A stretch of 35,641 nt of DNA from the NCBI RefSeq assembly GCF_012933655.1, contig NZ_JABBJJ010000103.1, forward strand, positions 1-35,641, given 5' to 3'. Source of the DNA: Pyxidicoccus fallax (GTDB lineage: Bacteria > Myxococcota > Myxococcia > Myxococcales > Myxococcaceae). The notes under the pieces were generated by a model, which made no database searches, was not told the origin of the DNA, and saw only the letters and a program-made list of their open reading frames with translations. A program made the position numbers and the translations under genes. Numbering within the stretch: the stretch's first letter is position 1; each line of letters begins with the position of its first letter. Of the stretch, positions 28,805 to 35,641 are shown one piece after another.

Positions 28805-30092
28805 GGGCATCACCTCCGTCGCGGCCCGGCAGCGTGCCCGCCACCTGCCGCGCCAGCAGGAACACCACCGTCACCCCGAGGAAGAGGTACACGGCGGTGA
28901 ACGTCCAGAAGGGCGCCGACAGGTGCGGCACCGGCGTCACCGCCTCGGACGTGCGCATGACGCCGCGGACAATCCACGGCTGCCGGCCCCACTCGGTGAC
29001 GAGCCACCCCGCCTCCATCGCCACCACCCCGAGCGGCCCCGTCAGCAGCCACGCCCACGTCATCCGCCGCCCCTCCGGCCACGCCTTCTTCCGCACGCGG
29101 TACGCCAGCGTCACCAGCGCCAGCAGCGCCATGAGGCTGCCCGTGCCCACCATGAGCTGGAAGGCCAGGTGCACCTTGGGCACCGGCGGCCACTCGTCGC
29201 GGGGGAAGTCATTCAGCCCCTTCACCTCCGCGTCCGGGTCCGCGAAGGCCAGAATCGACAGCCCCTTCGGAATCTCCACGTCTCCGCCCAGCCGTATCGG
29301 CGCGCCCCGCTGCGTCTCGTAGTGCGCCTCCATCGCCGCCAGCTTCACCGGCTGCGCCCGAGCCACGTGCTTCGCGGAGAGGTCCCCCACCAGGGGCTGC
29401 AGGAGCGCGGTGACGCAGGCCAGGGGGAGCGCGATGGACAGCGCCTTGCGGTGGAAGGCCGCGCCCGGGTGGCGCAGCAGCACGAAGGCGTGGATGCCCG
29501 CCATCGCGAAGGCGCTCGCCTGGTAGCACGAGAGCAGCACGTGCGCCGTCTGGTACTGCCAGCCCGGGCTGAACATGGCGACGAGGGGCTGCACGTCCGT
29601 GGGCCCGGCCGGCGTGGGCGTGAAGCCCGACGGGTCGTTCATGAAGGTGTTCACCAGCGTGACGAAGAAGGCGCTGGCCGCGCCGCTCACCGCCACCATC
29701 ACGCCGGAGAACAGGTGCAGCCCCGGCGACACCCGCTCGCGCCCGTAGAGGTAGATGCCGAGGAAGATGGCCTCGGTGAAGAAGGCCACACCCTCCAGAC
29801 TGAAGGGCAGCCCTATCACCTCGCCGTAGCGGCCCATGAACTCCGGCCACAAGAGGCCCAGCTCGAAGGACAGCACCGTGCCGCTCACCGCGCCCACCGC
29901 GAAGAGGATGGCCGTCCCCTTCGCCAGCTTCTGGCTCAGCAGCCGGTAGTCGGCGTCCCCCGTGCGCCGGGCCTTCAAGTCACTGAGCACCATCAGGACC
30001 GGCAGCGCCACGCCCGCCGCCGCGAACACGATGTGGAACGCGAGCGACAGCCCCATCTGCGCCCGCGCATAGAGCAGGTCCGTCATGAGCAT
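28794..30092 (-). CDS. cydA: Cytochrome bd ubiquinol oxidase subunit I (short Q-loop form)
   Basis: A 432-aa subunit that oxidises quinol and reduces O2 to water with a high affinity. Haem ligands are visible: H20 (AFHIVFA), H184 (QTAHVLL) and M314 (FQLMVGTG). E100 and E107 of the haem b595/d region and GWLVTEWGRQPW near the C-terminus are present. The quinol loop after residue 235 (QPVKLAAMEAHYET) is short, so it belongs to the short-Q-loop class that includes cyanide-insensitive oxidases. The start could be ATG 30092 or 30086; neither has a strong ribosome site. Upstream is an AT-rich stretch (about 30093-30134) that should hold the promoter. Bd oxidases protect against NO and low O2, which fits the NsrR cluster nearby. 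Confidence 0.95.
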   Translation of the reverse strand: MLMTDLLYARAQMGLSLAFHIVFAAAGVALPVLMVLSDLKARRTGDADYRLLSQKLAKGTAILFAVGAVSGTVLSFELGLLWPEFMGRYGEVIGLPFSLEGVAFFTEAIFLGIYLYGRERVSPGLHLFSGVMVAVSGAASAFFVTLVNTFMNDPSGFTPTPAGPTDVQPLVAMFSPGWQYQTAHVLLSCYQASAFAMAGIHAFVLLRHPGAAFHRKALSIALPLACVTALLQPLVGDLSAKHVARAQPVKLAAMEAHYETQRGAPIRLGGDVEIPKGLSILAFADPDAEVKGLNDFPRDEWPPVPKVHLAFQLMVGTGSLMALLALVTLAYRVRKKAWPEGRRMTWAWLLTGPLGVVAMEAGWLVTEWGRQPWIVRGVMRTSEAVTPVPHLSAPFWTFTAVYLFLGVTVVFLLARQVAGTLPGRDGGDAHVH

Positions 30093-30134
30093 CAGACTGC
30101 TTTATGCGAGGATTTGTCGCAATTACGAATTCTT

Positions 30135-30641
30135 CTAAGCTCCCGCAGGGCGATTCGCGCCCTGGCGCGCGGGCACGAGCGTGCGCACGGAGTTCTGTGC
30201 GATGCGCGTGGCGAGCGAGGTGGCGAAGATGAGGACGAGCTTGCGCCCCAGCTCCGCGCCGAGCGGGCGCTGCTTCGCGGCATAAGCCACGCTCTCCGGA
30301 TGCTCCCACGCGCGCTTCAGGGCGATGCGGCGCTGCTCGCGCAGGCGCTCCTCCTGGTGGCGGGAGCGGTAGATGGCGTAGCCGATGCCCAGCCCCATGA
30401 CGACCGCGGCGACGGCGCCCGCGGCGATGAGCACGTCCTTGTGCTGCTCGGCCTGGTAGCGGACGCTGAGCACGCGCTCGCGGCGGCGGTCCAGCTCCTC
30501 GAGCGTGAGCAGCAGCTCGTCGCGGATGCGGTCCGCCGTCTGTTCCACCTGCTTCCGGTCATCCATGCCCCGGGTGATGGTGTGGTCGGCGTGCCGTTCG
30601 ATAGCGCCGGGGCCGTTCCCGTCGCGGCCGTTGCCGTTCAT
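30135..30641 (-). CDS. DUF3618-like membrane-anchored protein
   Basis: A 168-aa protein. Residues 25-60 (MDDRKQVEQTADRIRDELLLTLEELDRRRERVLSVR) match the DUF3618 pattern of a conserved helical segment. One membrane helix follows, VLIAAGAVAAVVMGLGIGYAIY, then a basic helical region (RSRHQEERLREQRRIALKRAWEHPESVAYAAKQ). The ATG at 30641 is in an ATGA overlap with the stop of the upstream holin-type gene. Such proteins commonly occur beside DUF1469/holin-like proteins and YtxH-like stress proteins, as here. Function unknown; envelope stress is the usual guess. Confidence 0.82.
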   Translation of the reverse strand: MNGNGRDGNGPGAIERHADHTITRGMDDRKQVEQTADRIRDELLLTLEELDRRRERVLSVRYQAEQHKDVLIAAGAVAAVVMGLGIGYAIYRSRHQEERLREQRRIALKRAWEHPESVAYAAKQRPLGAELGRKLVLIFATSLATRIAQNSVRTLVPARQGANRPAGA

Positions 30642-31042
30642 TGCAGCGTCTCCCGCGTGAGCTGATAGTCCATCTTCAGCCGCTCCTGCGTGTGCGGCAG
30701 CGGCTTCTTGGGCAGTCGCTTGACGCCCAGGAACAGCAGGAGTCCGGAGATGGCCAGCAGCGCCACGCCCATCACCAGCACGTCCCAGGGCTCGCCCAGG
30801 GGCAGGGCCAGGCCCGCCGCCACGAAGAGGCAGGCGAGCGCCATGAGCGACAGCACCGCGCCTACGCCGATGAGGATGCCCGCCGTCTTCGCGGCCTTGA
30901 GCTCCTCGCGCAGCTCCTTCTTGGCGTGCAGCAGCTCGGCGCGTACCAGCAGGCGGGACTCGTCCAGGGCGTGCCGGATGAGCTCCGCCGTGGAGAGCGA
31001 CTCCAGCTGACTTCGCTCCAGGCGTTCCGATTCGAGGTCCAC
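30638..31042 (-). CDS. Phage-holin-3_6 / DUF1469-family membrane protein
   Basis: A 134-aa protein starting at GTG 31042 with AGGAGG eight bases upstream. The N-terminal amphipathic helix (LSTAELIRHALDESRLLVRAELLHAKKELREELKAAK) and two membrane helices (AGILIGVGAVLSLMALACLFVAAGLAL and WDVLVMGVALLAISGLLLFLGV) are typical of the family. Despite the family name, chromosomal members outside phages are common, and I see no phage genes here. It is coupled to the DUF3618-like gene by an ATGA overlap. The 170-bp gap upstream to the ADP-ribosylglycohydrolase gene holds nothing else recognisable. Confidence 0.85.
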   Translation of the reverse strand: MDLESERLERSQLESLSTAELIRHALDESRLLVRAELLHAKKELREELKAAKTAGILIGVGAVLSLMALACLFVAAGLALPLGEPWDVLVMGVALLAISGLLLFLGVKRLPKKPLPHTQERLKMDYQLTRETLQ

Positions 31043-31212
31043 GACGTGTGCCTCCTGCGATGACTTCGCGGGGCTTGCCGTGCGCTCGAATGCCTGCTCG
31101 GCATGCGTGCGGCCCCGCTCCTTCGCACAAGGTGGGCAGGAGTCCCCTCGCGGAGAAGTCCCGGGCGTGGGGCGGCGCATGCCTGCCTGCCTGCCCCCCA
31201 GCCGGCGGGCGA

Positions 31213-32241
31213 TCAGCGGCGGCGGTGGTGGGCCAGCGCGGTGGCCAGCGTCTCGCGCACCTGGCGGGCGCGGAAGAGGCGGTCCGCGGTGTCGACGAGG
31301 TTCTCCGAATACAGCACCTGCTTGCGCAGGCGGGCGGGGATGGCGCGCGTGCCCAGGTGCGCGCCGATGAGGGCGCCCGTAATCGCCGCGGCCACGTCCG
31401 CCTCGCCGCCGCAGCGCAGGGTGAGGGCCACCGCCTCTCGGAAGTCGTGCGGCACCTTCAGGGTGGCGTACAGCGAGGTGAGCAGCACCGGCACCACGTG
31501 CTGCGGCAGCCCGTCCACGCCCTTCAGCTCGCTGGGGGGCACGCCCACCTTGCGCAGCTGCGCGAGCGCGCGCACGGGGTCCCACGTGAGCAGCCGCGGC
31601 AGGTGCCGCACCTCCTCGGCCAGGCCCTTGTCGTGCACGGCCGCCGCCAGCGCCAGCTCCTCGCAGAAGGCGGCGGGCGTCAGCGCCTCCTCCTCCATGC
31701 CCAGGGCCACCGCCTGCGCGAAGGCGGCGGCGGACGCGGCGCACACCGGGTCCTTGTGGGTGATGACGGTGAGCACGCCCGCGTCGTGCGGCAGGCGCGC
31801 GCGGCGGCCACTCTCCAGCAGGCCCACCACCAGCGCGCGGCTGAGGACGGACGGGCACCGCGTGCCCAGCGGCGCGCCCGCGCTCATCCACGGCGTGCCA
31901 CCGGCCAGCCGCTGCAGCGCGTCCGCGAGGCTCTTGGGCGGCTGGAGGATGATGCCTTCCTGCCACAGCCACGCCAGGTGCGCCGCCGCGCTGCGCCCGT
32001 CCACCTTGCCCTCGCGGATGACGCTCTCCGCGGCGGCGAGCAGCAGCTGCGTGTCGTCGCTGAACTGGCCCTTGGCGAACTTGCCACGCGGACGGGGCGC
32101 GAAGTCCTCCGCCAAGCCTGGCAGCCGCGCGAGACTCGCCGGCGGGATGCCTCGCAGCGGAAAGCCGAGCGCATCACCGATGGCGAGTCCCACGAACGCC
32201 GCATGGAACCTGTCCTGGCGCTCGGCGGGAGTCAGCGACAT
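31213..32241 (-). CDS. ADP-ribosylglycohydrolase family protein
   Basis: A 342-aa enzyme of the ARH/DraG superfamily, which removes ADP-ribose from proteins or hydrolyses related N- or O-glycosidic bonds using two metal ions. Metal-binding motifs are GLAIGDALGFPLRG near residue 20, KGQFSDDTQLLLAAAES near 60, and GGEADVAAAITGALIGAHLGT near 285, which replaces the usual GGDxDT by GGEAD, so one acidic metal ligand is conserved in type only. THKDPVCAASAAAFAQAVAL is the common helix. It has the usual length and appears monocistronic. The target is unknown; no ADP-ribosyltransferase gene is visible nearby. Confidence 0.9.
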   Translation of the reverse strand: MSLTPAERQDRFHAAFVGLAIGDALGFPLRGIPPASLARLPGLAEDFAPRPRGKFAKGQFSDDTQLLLAAAESVIREGKVDGRSAAAHLAWLWQEGIILQPPKSLADALQRLAGGTPWMSAGAPLGTRCPSVLSRALVVGLLESGRRARLPHDAGVLTVITHKDPVCAASAAAFAQAVALGMEEEALTPAAFCEELALAAAVHDKGLAEEVRHLPRLLTWDPVRALAQLRKVGVPPSELKGVDGLPQHVVPVLLTSLYATLKVPHDFREAVALTLRCGGEADVAAAITGALIGAHLGTRAIPARLRKQVLYSENLVDTADRLFRARQVRETLATALAHHRRR

Positions 32242-32642
32242 GGGGTCGTGGAGATTAACCGAGGCTCAGGCCCGGACGGCCAGGGAGAAGCACGCGAAAC
32301 GCGAGAAGCGCGCGCGAACGAGGGCGGGAAGAAACGTGCCGGGACTTGACGCGCGCACGGAGAGCCTGGTGGTGCACCGCGTGAGCAGCGCTCCGTCCCC
32401 ATACACCAACCCGCACGATGTCTTCACCCGTCCACCCTCCCTCTCCCGACCACTCACGTGCGTGCGGGGGGCGGGCTGACTACCGCAACCAGCACGCGCG
32501 CGGCAAGCGCATGCCCACGCGCGCATGGACGCACCTGCACACGTGTCCAACTCCCGATGCTTCAACCACTGCGTGCATGGCGGTCGAGGAACGCACAGGT
32601 GGCAGCAGCGCGCGGATGTCGGCACACGCGCGCGCCAGTTCG
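32242..32642. other. Intergenic region without a supported gene
   Basis: Four hundred bases between the ADP-ribosylglycohydrolase start and the end of the nsrR operon. It is rich in GCGCGC and CGCGCGAAAC-type strings. Open frames exist in several phases, but none has a ribosome site with protein-like composition. Promoter elements for the upstream glycohydrolase gene should lie near 32250-32330 but are not clear. Confidence 0.5.
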
Positions 32643-32903
32643 TCACGCGTCGTCGCGACCGAGGTTGACGACGGCCTGCAAACGCGCAAGGACTGCCTGC
32701 GCGCCCTGGTGCAGGTGCGTGCCGTCCCACAGCGCGGGCGTGGAGTGGCCGCCGTGCCGCCGCCAGTCCGCCGCGGCCTCGGCGAATTCCACATTGCGAA
32801 ACACGACGCGGTCCTCGAGCGCGTAGTCGACGATGTAGCGCCGCGCCTCGGCGGAGGGCGGGTCCGCGATGCGGTGGAACAGCTCCAGCAGGCCGGACGT
32901 CAT
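32643..32903 (-). CDS. Small thioredoxin-fold-like protein without CxxC
   Basis: An 86-aa protein whose ATG (32903) lies in an ATGA overlap with the nsrR stop, so it is the last gene of the NO operon. The order ELFHRIADPPSAEARRYIVDYALEDRVVFRNVEF, then GGHSTPALWDG, then GAQAVLARLQAVV resembles a glutaredoxin-like strand-helix-strand plan with TPALWDG at the cis-proline turn. There is no cysteine at all, so it cannot be a classic thiol oxidoreductase. I do not recognise a named family. Its genetic coupling suggests a role in NO or redox stress. Confidence 0.65.
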   Translation of the reverse strand: MTSGLLELFHRIADPPSAEARRYIVDYALEDRVVFRNVEFAEAAADWRRHGGHSTPALWDGTHLHQGAQAVLARLQAVVNLGRDDA

Positions 32904-33346
32904 GACGCGCGCGCGGGCAGGAACAGGTCCGCCAGGTCCGAGCGCGAGCGGTCCATGGCGTCCGCCAGCGTGTACCGGTCCAGCACGGAGAGGAAGGCGT
33001 CACGCGCCTCGCCGAGCACGCCCTTGAGGCCGCACGCGGGCGCGATGGGACACGCGTTGCGCTCGCGGTTGAAGCACTCCACCACGTCGAAGTCCGGCTC
33101 GGCGGCGCGCACCACCGCGCCCAGGACGATGCCCTTCGGCTCCCGCGCCAGCGTCACGCCGCCCGTGCGCCCCGCCCTCGCGTCCACGTACCCCTGCCCC
33201 GCCAGCGTCTGCACCACCCGCACGAGGTGGTGCTTGGAGATGCCGTACGCGTCCGCCATCTCCTGCGTGGAGGTGACGCGGCCAGGGCGGCTGGCCAGGT
33301 AGAGCAGGACGCGCAGCGAGTAGTCGGCGTGGAGGGTGAGGTGCAC
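32900..33346 (-). CDS. nsrR: NsrR, nitric oxide-sensing Rrf2-family repressor
   Basis: A 148-aa Fe-S repressor. MHLTLHADYSLRVLLYLASRPG, the helix-turn-helix (TSTQEMADAYGISKHHLVRVVQTLAGQGYV) and the C-terminal LDRYTLADAM follow NsrR closely. Cys91, Cys99 and Cys105 (CFNRERNACPIAPAC) give the C-x7-C-x5-C ligand set, and Asp8, a fourth ligand in studied NsrR, is present. NO nitrosylates the cluster and releases DNA. GTG at 33346 starts two bases after the reductase stop. An NsrR-like inverted repeat before the globin gene (34793-34815) implies autoregulation of the whole operon. Confidence 0.92.
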   Translation of the reverse strand: MHLTLHADYSLRVLLYLASRPGRVTSTQEMADAYGISKHHLVRVVQTLAGQGYVDARAGRTGGVTLAREPKGIVLGAVVRAAEPDFDVVECFNRERNACPIAPACGLKGVLGEARDAFLSVLDRYTLADAMDRSRSDLADLFLPARAS

Positions 33347-33348
33347 GG

Positions 33349-34350
33349 TCAGCGGGCTCCTGCGGCGGCGGGCGAAGCCCCCACCTGGGGCGTGCTCGGC
33401 AGGAAGGAATCCGCGTGGAGGTCCTTCAATGAGAGCCCGGCCAGGAAGAGCTTCTTCCTCAGGGATAGTACCAACTGCGGGTCCCCGCAGAGCCAGGCCC
33501 GCCACCCCACCGGCTTCGGGCACTCCGCGCGGATGAGCGCGTCGAGCGGTCCTTCCGCGATATCCCGGGTACCGCCCGCCAGCACGCCTGGACGGTAACG
33601 GAGTTGCGGGTGACGGTCGGCGAGCTGACGCAGCTCGTCGCGGAGGTAGAGGCCCGCCGGGGTGCGCGCCCCGTGGAAGAGCCAGATGGGGCCGGTGTGG
33701 CCCGCCTCCAGCGCGTCCCGGACGATGCCGTACAGCGGCGCCAGCCCCGTGCCCGTGCCCGCCAGCAGCAGCGGCTGGTCGGGGCGACCGGCGACGTAGA
33801 AGCAGCTACCCGCGGGGCCCTGGAGGAAGACGCGCTGGTCCAGCGGGGCCTCGGCCGCCAGCCAGCCGCTCATGGCACCGCCTGGGATGACGCGCACGTG
33901 CAGCTCCAGCGCGTCCTCGCGCGGCAGGCTCGCCAGCGAGTAGCTGCGCGCGAGCCCGTCCTCGCGCACCAACGAGACGTACTGCCCCGCGCGATAATCG
34001 AACGGCGCGTCGGTGACGAGGCGCACGCGCAGCACGTCCGGGGCCAGGAAGGACAGCGAGGAGATGCGCGCCGGCACGCGCAGGGCCTCGGCGCCCGCCA
34101 CCTCCAGCTCCGTGCCCTCCGGAGGCCGGCACGTGCACGCGAGGAAGTACCCCTGCGCCACGAGCGTCTCCTTCAGCCCCACCTGCGCGGCCTGGGGCAC
34201 CGCGCCGCCCACCGCCTTCATCAGGCACGACTGGCATGCCCCCGCGCGGCAGGAGTGCGGGACGGACACGCCCTGCCGCAGCAGCCCGTCCAGCACACTC
34301 TCTCCCGACTCCAGCGGGTACCAGCGTGACTCGTGTTTCACCTTCGCCAT
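33349..34350 (-). CDS. 2Fe-2S ferredoxin / FAD / NAD(P)H reductase
   Basis: A 333-aa electron-transfer flavoprotein. The N-terminal plant-type 2Fe-2S domain has C34, C39, C42 and C72 (SCRAGACQSCLM ... CTC). The FAD domain has ARSYSLAS with APDVLRVRLVTDAPFDYRAGQYVSL, and the NAD(P) domain has GTGTGLAPLYGIV and WLCGDPQLV. The layout equals class IB reductases of oxygenases, such as the reductase of benzoate or methane oxygenase. Here it lies between the truncated haemoglobin (24 bp upstream) and nsrR (two bases downstream). It probably re-reduces the globin haem during NO dioxygenation, replacing the reductase half of flavohaemoglobin (inference). Confidence 0.93.
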   Translation of the reverse strand: MAKVKHESRWYPLESGESVLDGLLRQGVSVPHSCRAGACQSCLMKAVGGAVPQAAQVGLKETLVAQGYFLACTCRPPEGTELEVAGAEALRVPARISSLSFLAPDVLRVRLVTDAPFDYRAGQYVSLVREDGLARSYSLASLPREDALELHVRVIPGGAMSGWLAAEAPLDQRVFLQGPAGSCFYVAGRPDQPLLLAGTGTGLAPLYGIVRDALEAGHTGPIWLFHGARTPAGLYLRDELRQLADRHPQLRYRPGVLAGGTRDIAEGPLDALIRAECPKPVGWRAWLCGDPQLVLSLRKKLFLAGLSLKDLHADSFLPSTPQVGASPAAAGAR

Positions 34351-34373
34351 GGCGCGTGTCTCCGTGTCCTTTC

Positions 34374-34757
34374 CTAGCGGTTGAGCACGTCCGCGCGTGC
34401 GCCCTCGGCGATGGTCAGCACGCGCTGCACCAGCGGCGCCGGCACGTTCAGCTCCTCCAGCGTCTCCTTGAGGTGGCCCACCACCGCGTCGAAGTGCATG
34501 TCGTTCAGCCCGAGCTTCACGAGGTGCGCGTGCCCGGCGCGCATGTCGCGGCCCGAGTAGCTCGACGGCCCGCCCGTCACCATGGTGAGGAAGGCCTTCT
34601 GCTTGGCGGCCTGGCGCTCCATGTCCACGTCCTCGAAGAAGTGGCTGATGCGGTCGTCCGCCAGGACCTTCCGGTAGAAGACCTCCACCGCCGCCGCCAT
34701 CGCCGGCTCCCCGCCAATCTGCTCGTAGACGCTCTTCGCCACCCCTGCAGTGCTCAT
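34374..34757 (-). CDS. Group I truncated haemoglobin (trHbN-like)
   Basis: A 127-aa globin. YEQIGGEPAMAAAVEVFYRKVLADDRISHFF carries the group I pattern, with the B10 Tyr at residue 28. GGPSSYSGRDMRAGH gives the proximal His at 76, and Q53 in AAKQKAFLTMV sits near E11. The arrangement matches Mycobacterium trHbN, which oxidises NO to nitrate. The ATG at 34757 is preceded by an NsrR-type inverted repeat 36 bp upstream. It is the first gene of a four-gene operon, followed by the Fe-S/FAD reductase, nsrR and the 86-aa gene. NO dioxygenase is the most likely function; oxygen binding without turnover cannot be excluded. Confidence 0.93.
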   Translation of the reverse strand: MSTAGVAKSVYEQIGGEPAMAAAVEVFYRKVLADDRISHFFEDVDMERQAAKQKAFLTMVTGGPSSYSGRDMRAGHAHLVKLGLNDMHFDAVVGHLKETLEELNVPAPLVQRVLTIAEGARADVLNR

Positions 34758-34792
34758 CCGTGACGCTCCCTTGCCCTCGACTCGGGCGGTTA

Positions 34793-34815
34793 ATGATGCA
34801 TCTTGGATGCAGATT
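34793..34815 (-). promoter_or_regulatory. NsrR-like operator upstream of the globin operon
   Basis: TGCATC-TTG-GATGCA (34797-34811) is a perfect inverted repeat in an AT-rich island. On the minus strand the strong half reads AAGATGCAT (34804-34796), matching the known NsrR half-site AAGATGCYTTT. It is 36 bp before the globin start, within promoter range. Presence of nsrR in the same operon makes negative autoregulation by NO likely. Confidence 0.65.
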
Positions 34816-34936
34816 AAATGCCGAAACCGTTTCGGGTCGCGAGCGGGGTGCGTCGTGCCGCGGAGGGGCGCAGAAGTTGCGCGGGCTACCCGGAAACGGC
34901 GCGGCCACGCGCAAGAGTTGCGCGGCGCCCCGCCGC

Positions 34937-35566
34937 TCACGTCTCCGCGCGGAAGTTGCGGCCCAGGCCGGGCCCCGTGCCGGCGTAGTGGCGGAACACG
35001 TAGAGGAGCGGCTGCCAGCGGGCCACGTCCACGTGCTGGGAGCCGGGCACGGTGACGTCCTCGTGCGCGTGGACGCAGGTGACACGCAGCTCGACGATGG
35101 AGAAGGTGGGCTCGGGCTGCTCGGGCGTCGCCGTGGCGGCTCGCACGTCGAGCAGCACCGCCTCGAGCTGCAGCGGGCACTCCGCCACGCGCGGCGGGGC
35201 CACGGTGTCCGAGGGCAGCGGGGTGAGGCCCGCCCGCTCGAACTTGCGGGGCTCGAACATGTAGCCCATGGCGCGCTTCTCCTCGGGCACGGGCGAGCGG
35301 CCCGTCGTGGGCGCCAGCCGCTCCACCTGGGGCCACAGCGCGGCGGAGGGCAGGTTCACCACGGCCTCGCGGGTGCGCTCCAGGTTGGCGAGCCCCTGCC
35401 CCATCCGTCCCATGCCCAGCACCAGCCGGTCATCCAGTGCCCACGCGGACGACAGCGGGGAGAGGTTGGGAGAGCCGTCCGGCTGCAACGTGCTCAGCAG
35501 GGCCACGGGCGTCCCGAAGTAGAGGACGCGGGGAGCAATCACGCGGTGCTTCGGCAGGTCGTTCAT
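34937..35566 (-). CDS. Flavin reductase-like / FMN-binding split-barrel protein
   Basis: A 209-aa cytosolic protein of the flavin-reductase-like, FMN-binding split-barrel fold. PRVLYFGTPVALLSTLQPDGSPNLSPLSSAWALDDRLVLGM and NLERTREAVVNLPSAALW are its core. TVAPPRVAECPLQLEAVLLDV continues it, and it ends with YVFRHYAGTGPGLGRNFRAET. The ATG at 35566 is favoured over GTG 35572 because the homology begins there and GGGAAG is upstream. It is separate from the globin operon by 179 bp. It could supply reduced flavin or reduce a nitro or quinone compound; the substrate is not readable. Confidence 0.85.
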   Translation of the reverse strand: MNDLPKHRVIAPRVLYFGTPVALLSTLQPDGSPNLSPLSSAWALDDRLVLGMGRMGQGLANLERTREAVVNLPSAALWPQVERLAPTTGRSPVPEEKRAMGYMFEPRKFERAGLTPLPSDTVAPPRVAECPLQLEAVLLDVRAATATPEQPEPTFSIVELRVTCVHAHEDVTVPGSQHVDVARWQPLLYVFRHYAGTGPGLGRNFRAET

Positions 35567-35641
35567 GCCCACTTCCCTACGGGGCGCCCTCCGGGAAATG
35601 GTTCGGCGCGCGCCGAAACGTCCCCGCGCCCACCTCCCCCA

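Noticed and set aside
28794..30665. Long plus-strand open frame across cydA
   Set aside because: Antisense to a cydA gene with conserved haem ligands; Arg/His/Gln-rich composition.
30638..31042. Prophage lysis gene (holin)
   Set aside because: The family name suggests a phage, but no endolysin, capsid or integrase gene is nearby, and the partner is a chromosomal DUF3618-like protein.

Overview
The window looks like chromosomal DNA of a myxobacterium, most likely of the Myxococcaceae. The reasons are very high GC, near-exclusive G/C third codon positions, frequent GTG starts, many 4-bp ATGA/GTGA gene overlaps, and an MxcI-like lipoprotein of the kind I associate with myxobacterial siderophore loci. 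This is inference from composition and gene content; there is no rRNA or other marker gene. I see no tRNA, rRNA, CRISPR array or intact mobile element.

Layout. 1-683: no intact gene, possibly decayed coding DNA. 684-2505: HxlR regulator divergent from an MFS transporter, with an AT-rich operator between them. 2502-5043: sulfotransferase divergent from a TetR regulator and a fatty-acid hydroxylase/sterol-desaturase-type membrane enzyme. 5263-6852: glucose-6-phosphate isomerase, followed by two near-identical perfect palindromes. 7209-21985: a large iron-acquisition locus. 22176-25772: LysR regulator divergent from an alpha/beta hydrolase, then an SDR and a small WGR-like protein. 25783-30092: DoxX-type protein, Rrf2 regulator, a small exported protein behind tandem CRP-like sites, and cytochrome bd genes with a coupled 68-aa single-helix protein. 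30135-32241: two small membrane proteins and an ADP-ribosylglycohydrolase. 32643-35566: NsrR, an Fe-S/FAD reductase, a truncated haemoglobin and a flavin reductase-like protein.

The iron locus is the main system. A TonB-dependent receptor and a PepSY membrane protein are read on the + strand. On the - strand a six-gene operon encodes a PLP decarboxylase, an IucA/IucC synthetase, a GNAT acyltransferase, an N-hydroxylase, an MFS exporter and a second IucA/IucC synthetase. Every junction in it is a 4-bp stop/start overlap. The gene order matches rhizobactin-type rhbB-C-D-E-F with an exporter inserted, but no rhbA-type aminotransferase is present. The likely product is a citrate bis-hydroxamate siderophore. 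An MxcI-like lipoprotein lies upstream. Receptor, operon and lipoprotein each carry a related AT-rich Fur-like box. The operon is bracketed by two unrelated tandem-repeat arrays (five 68-bp units downstream, about nine 55-bp units upstream), both able to form hairpins.

The right part of the window looks like nitric oxide and low-oxygen biology. Truncated haemoglobin, Fe-S/FAD reductase and NsrR (three Fe-S cysteines, and an NsrR-like box before the globin) look like a split counterpart of flavohaemoglobin NO dioxygenase. Cytochrome bd, a second Rrf2 regulator and CRP/FNR-like sites lie nearby.
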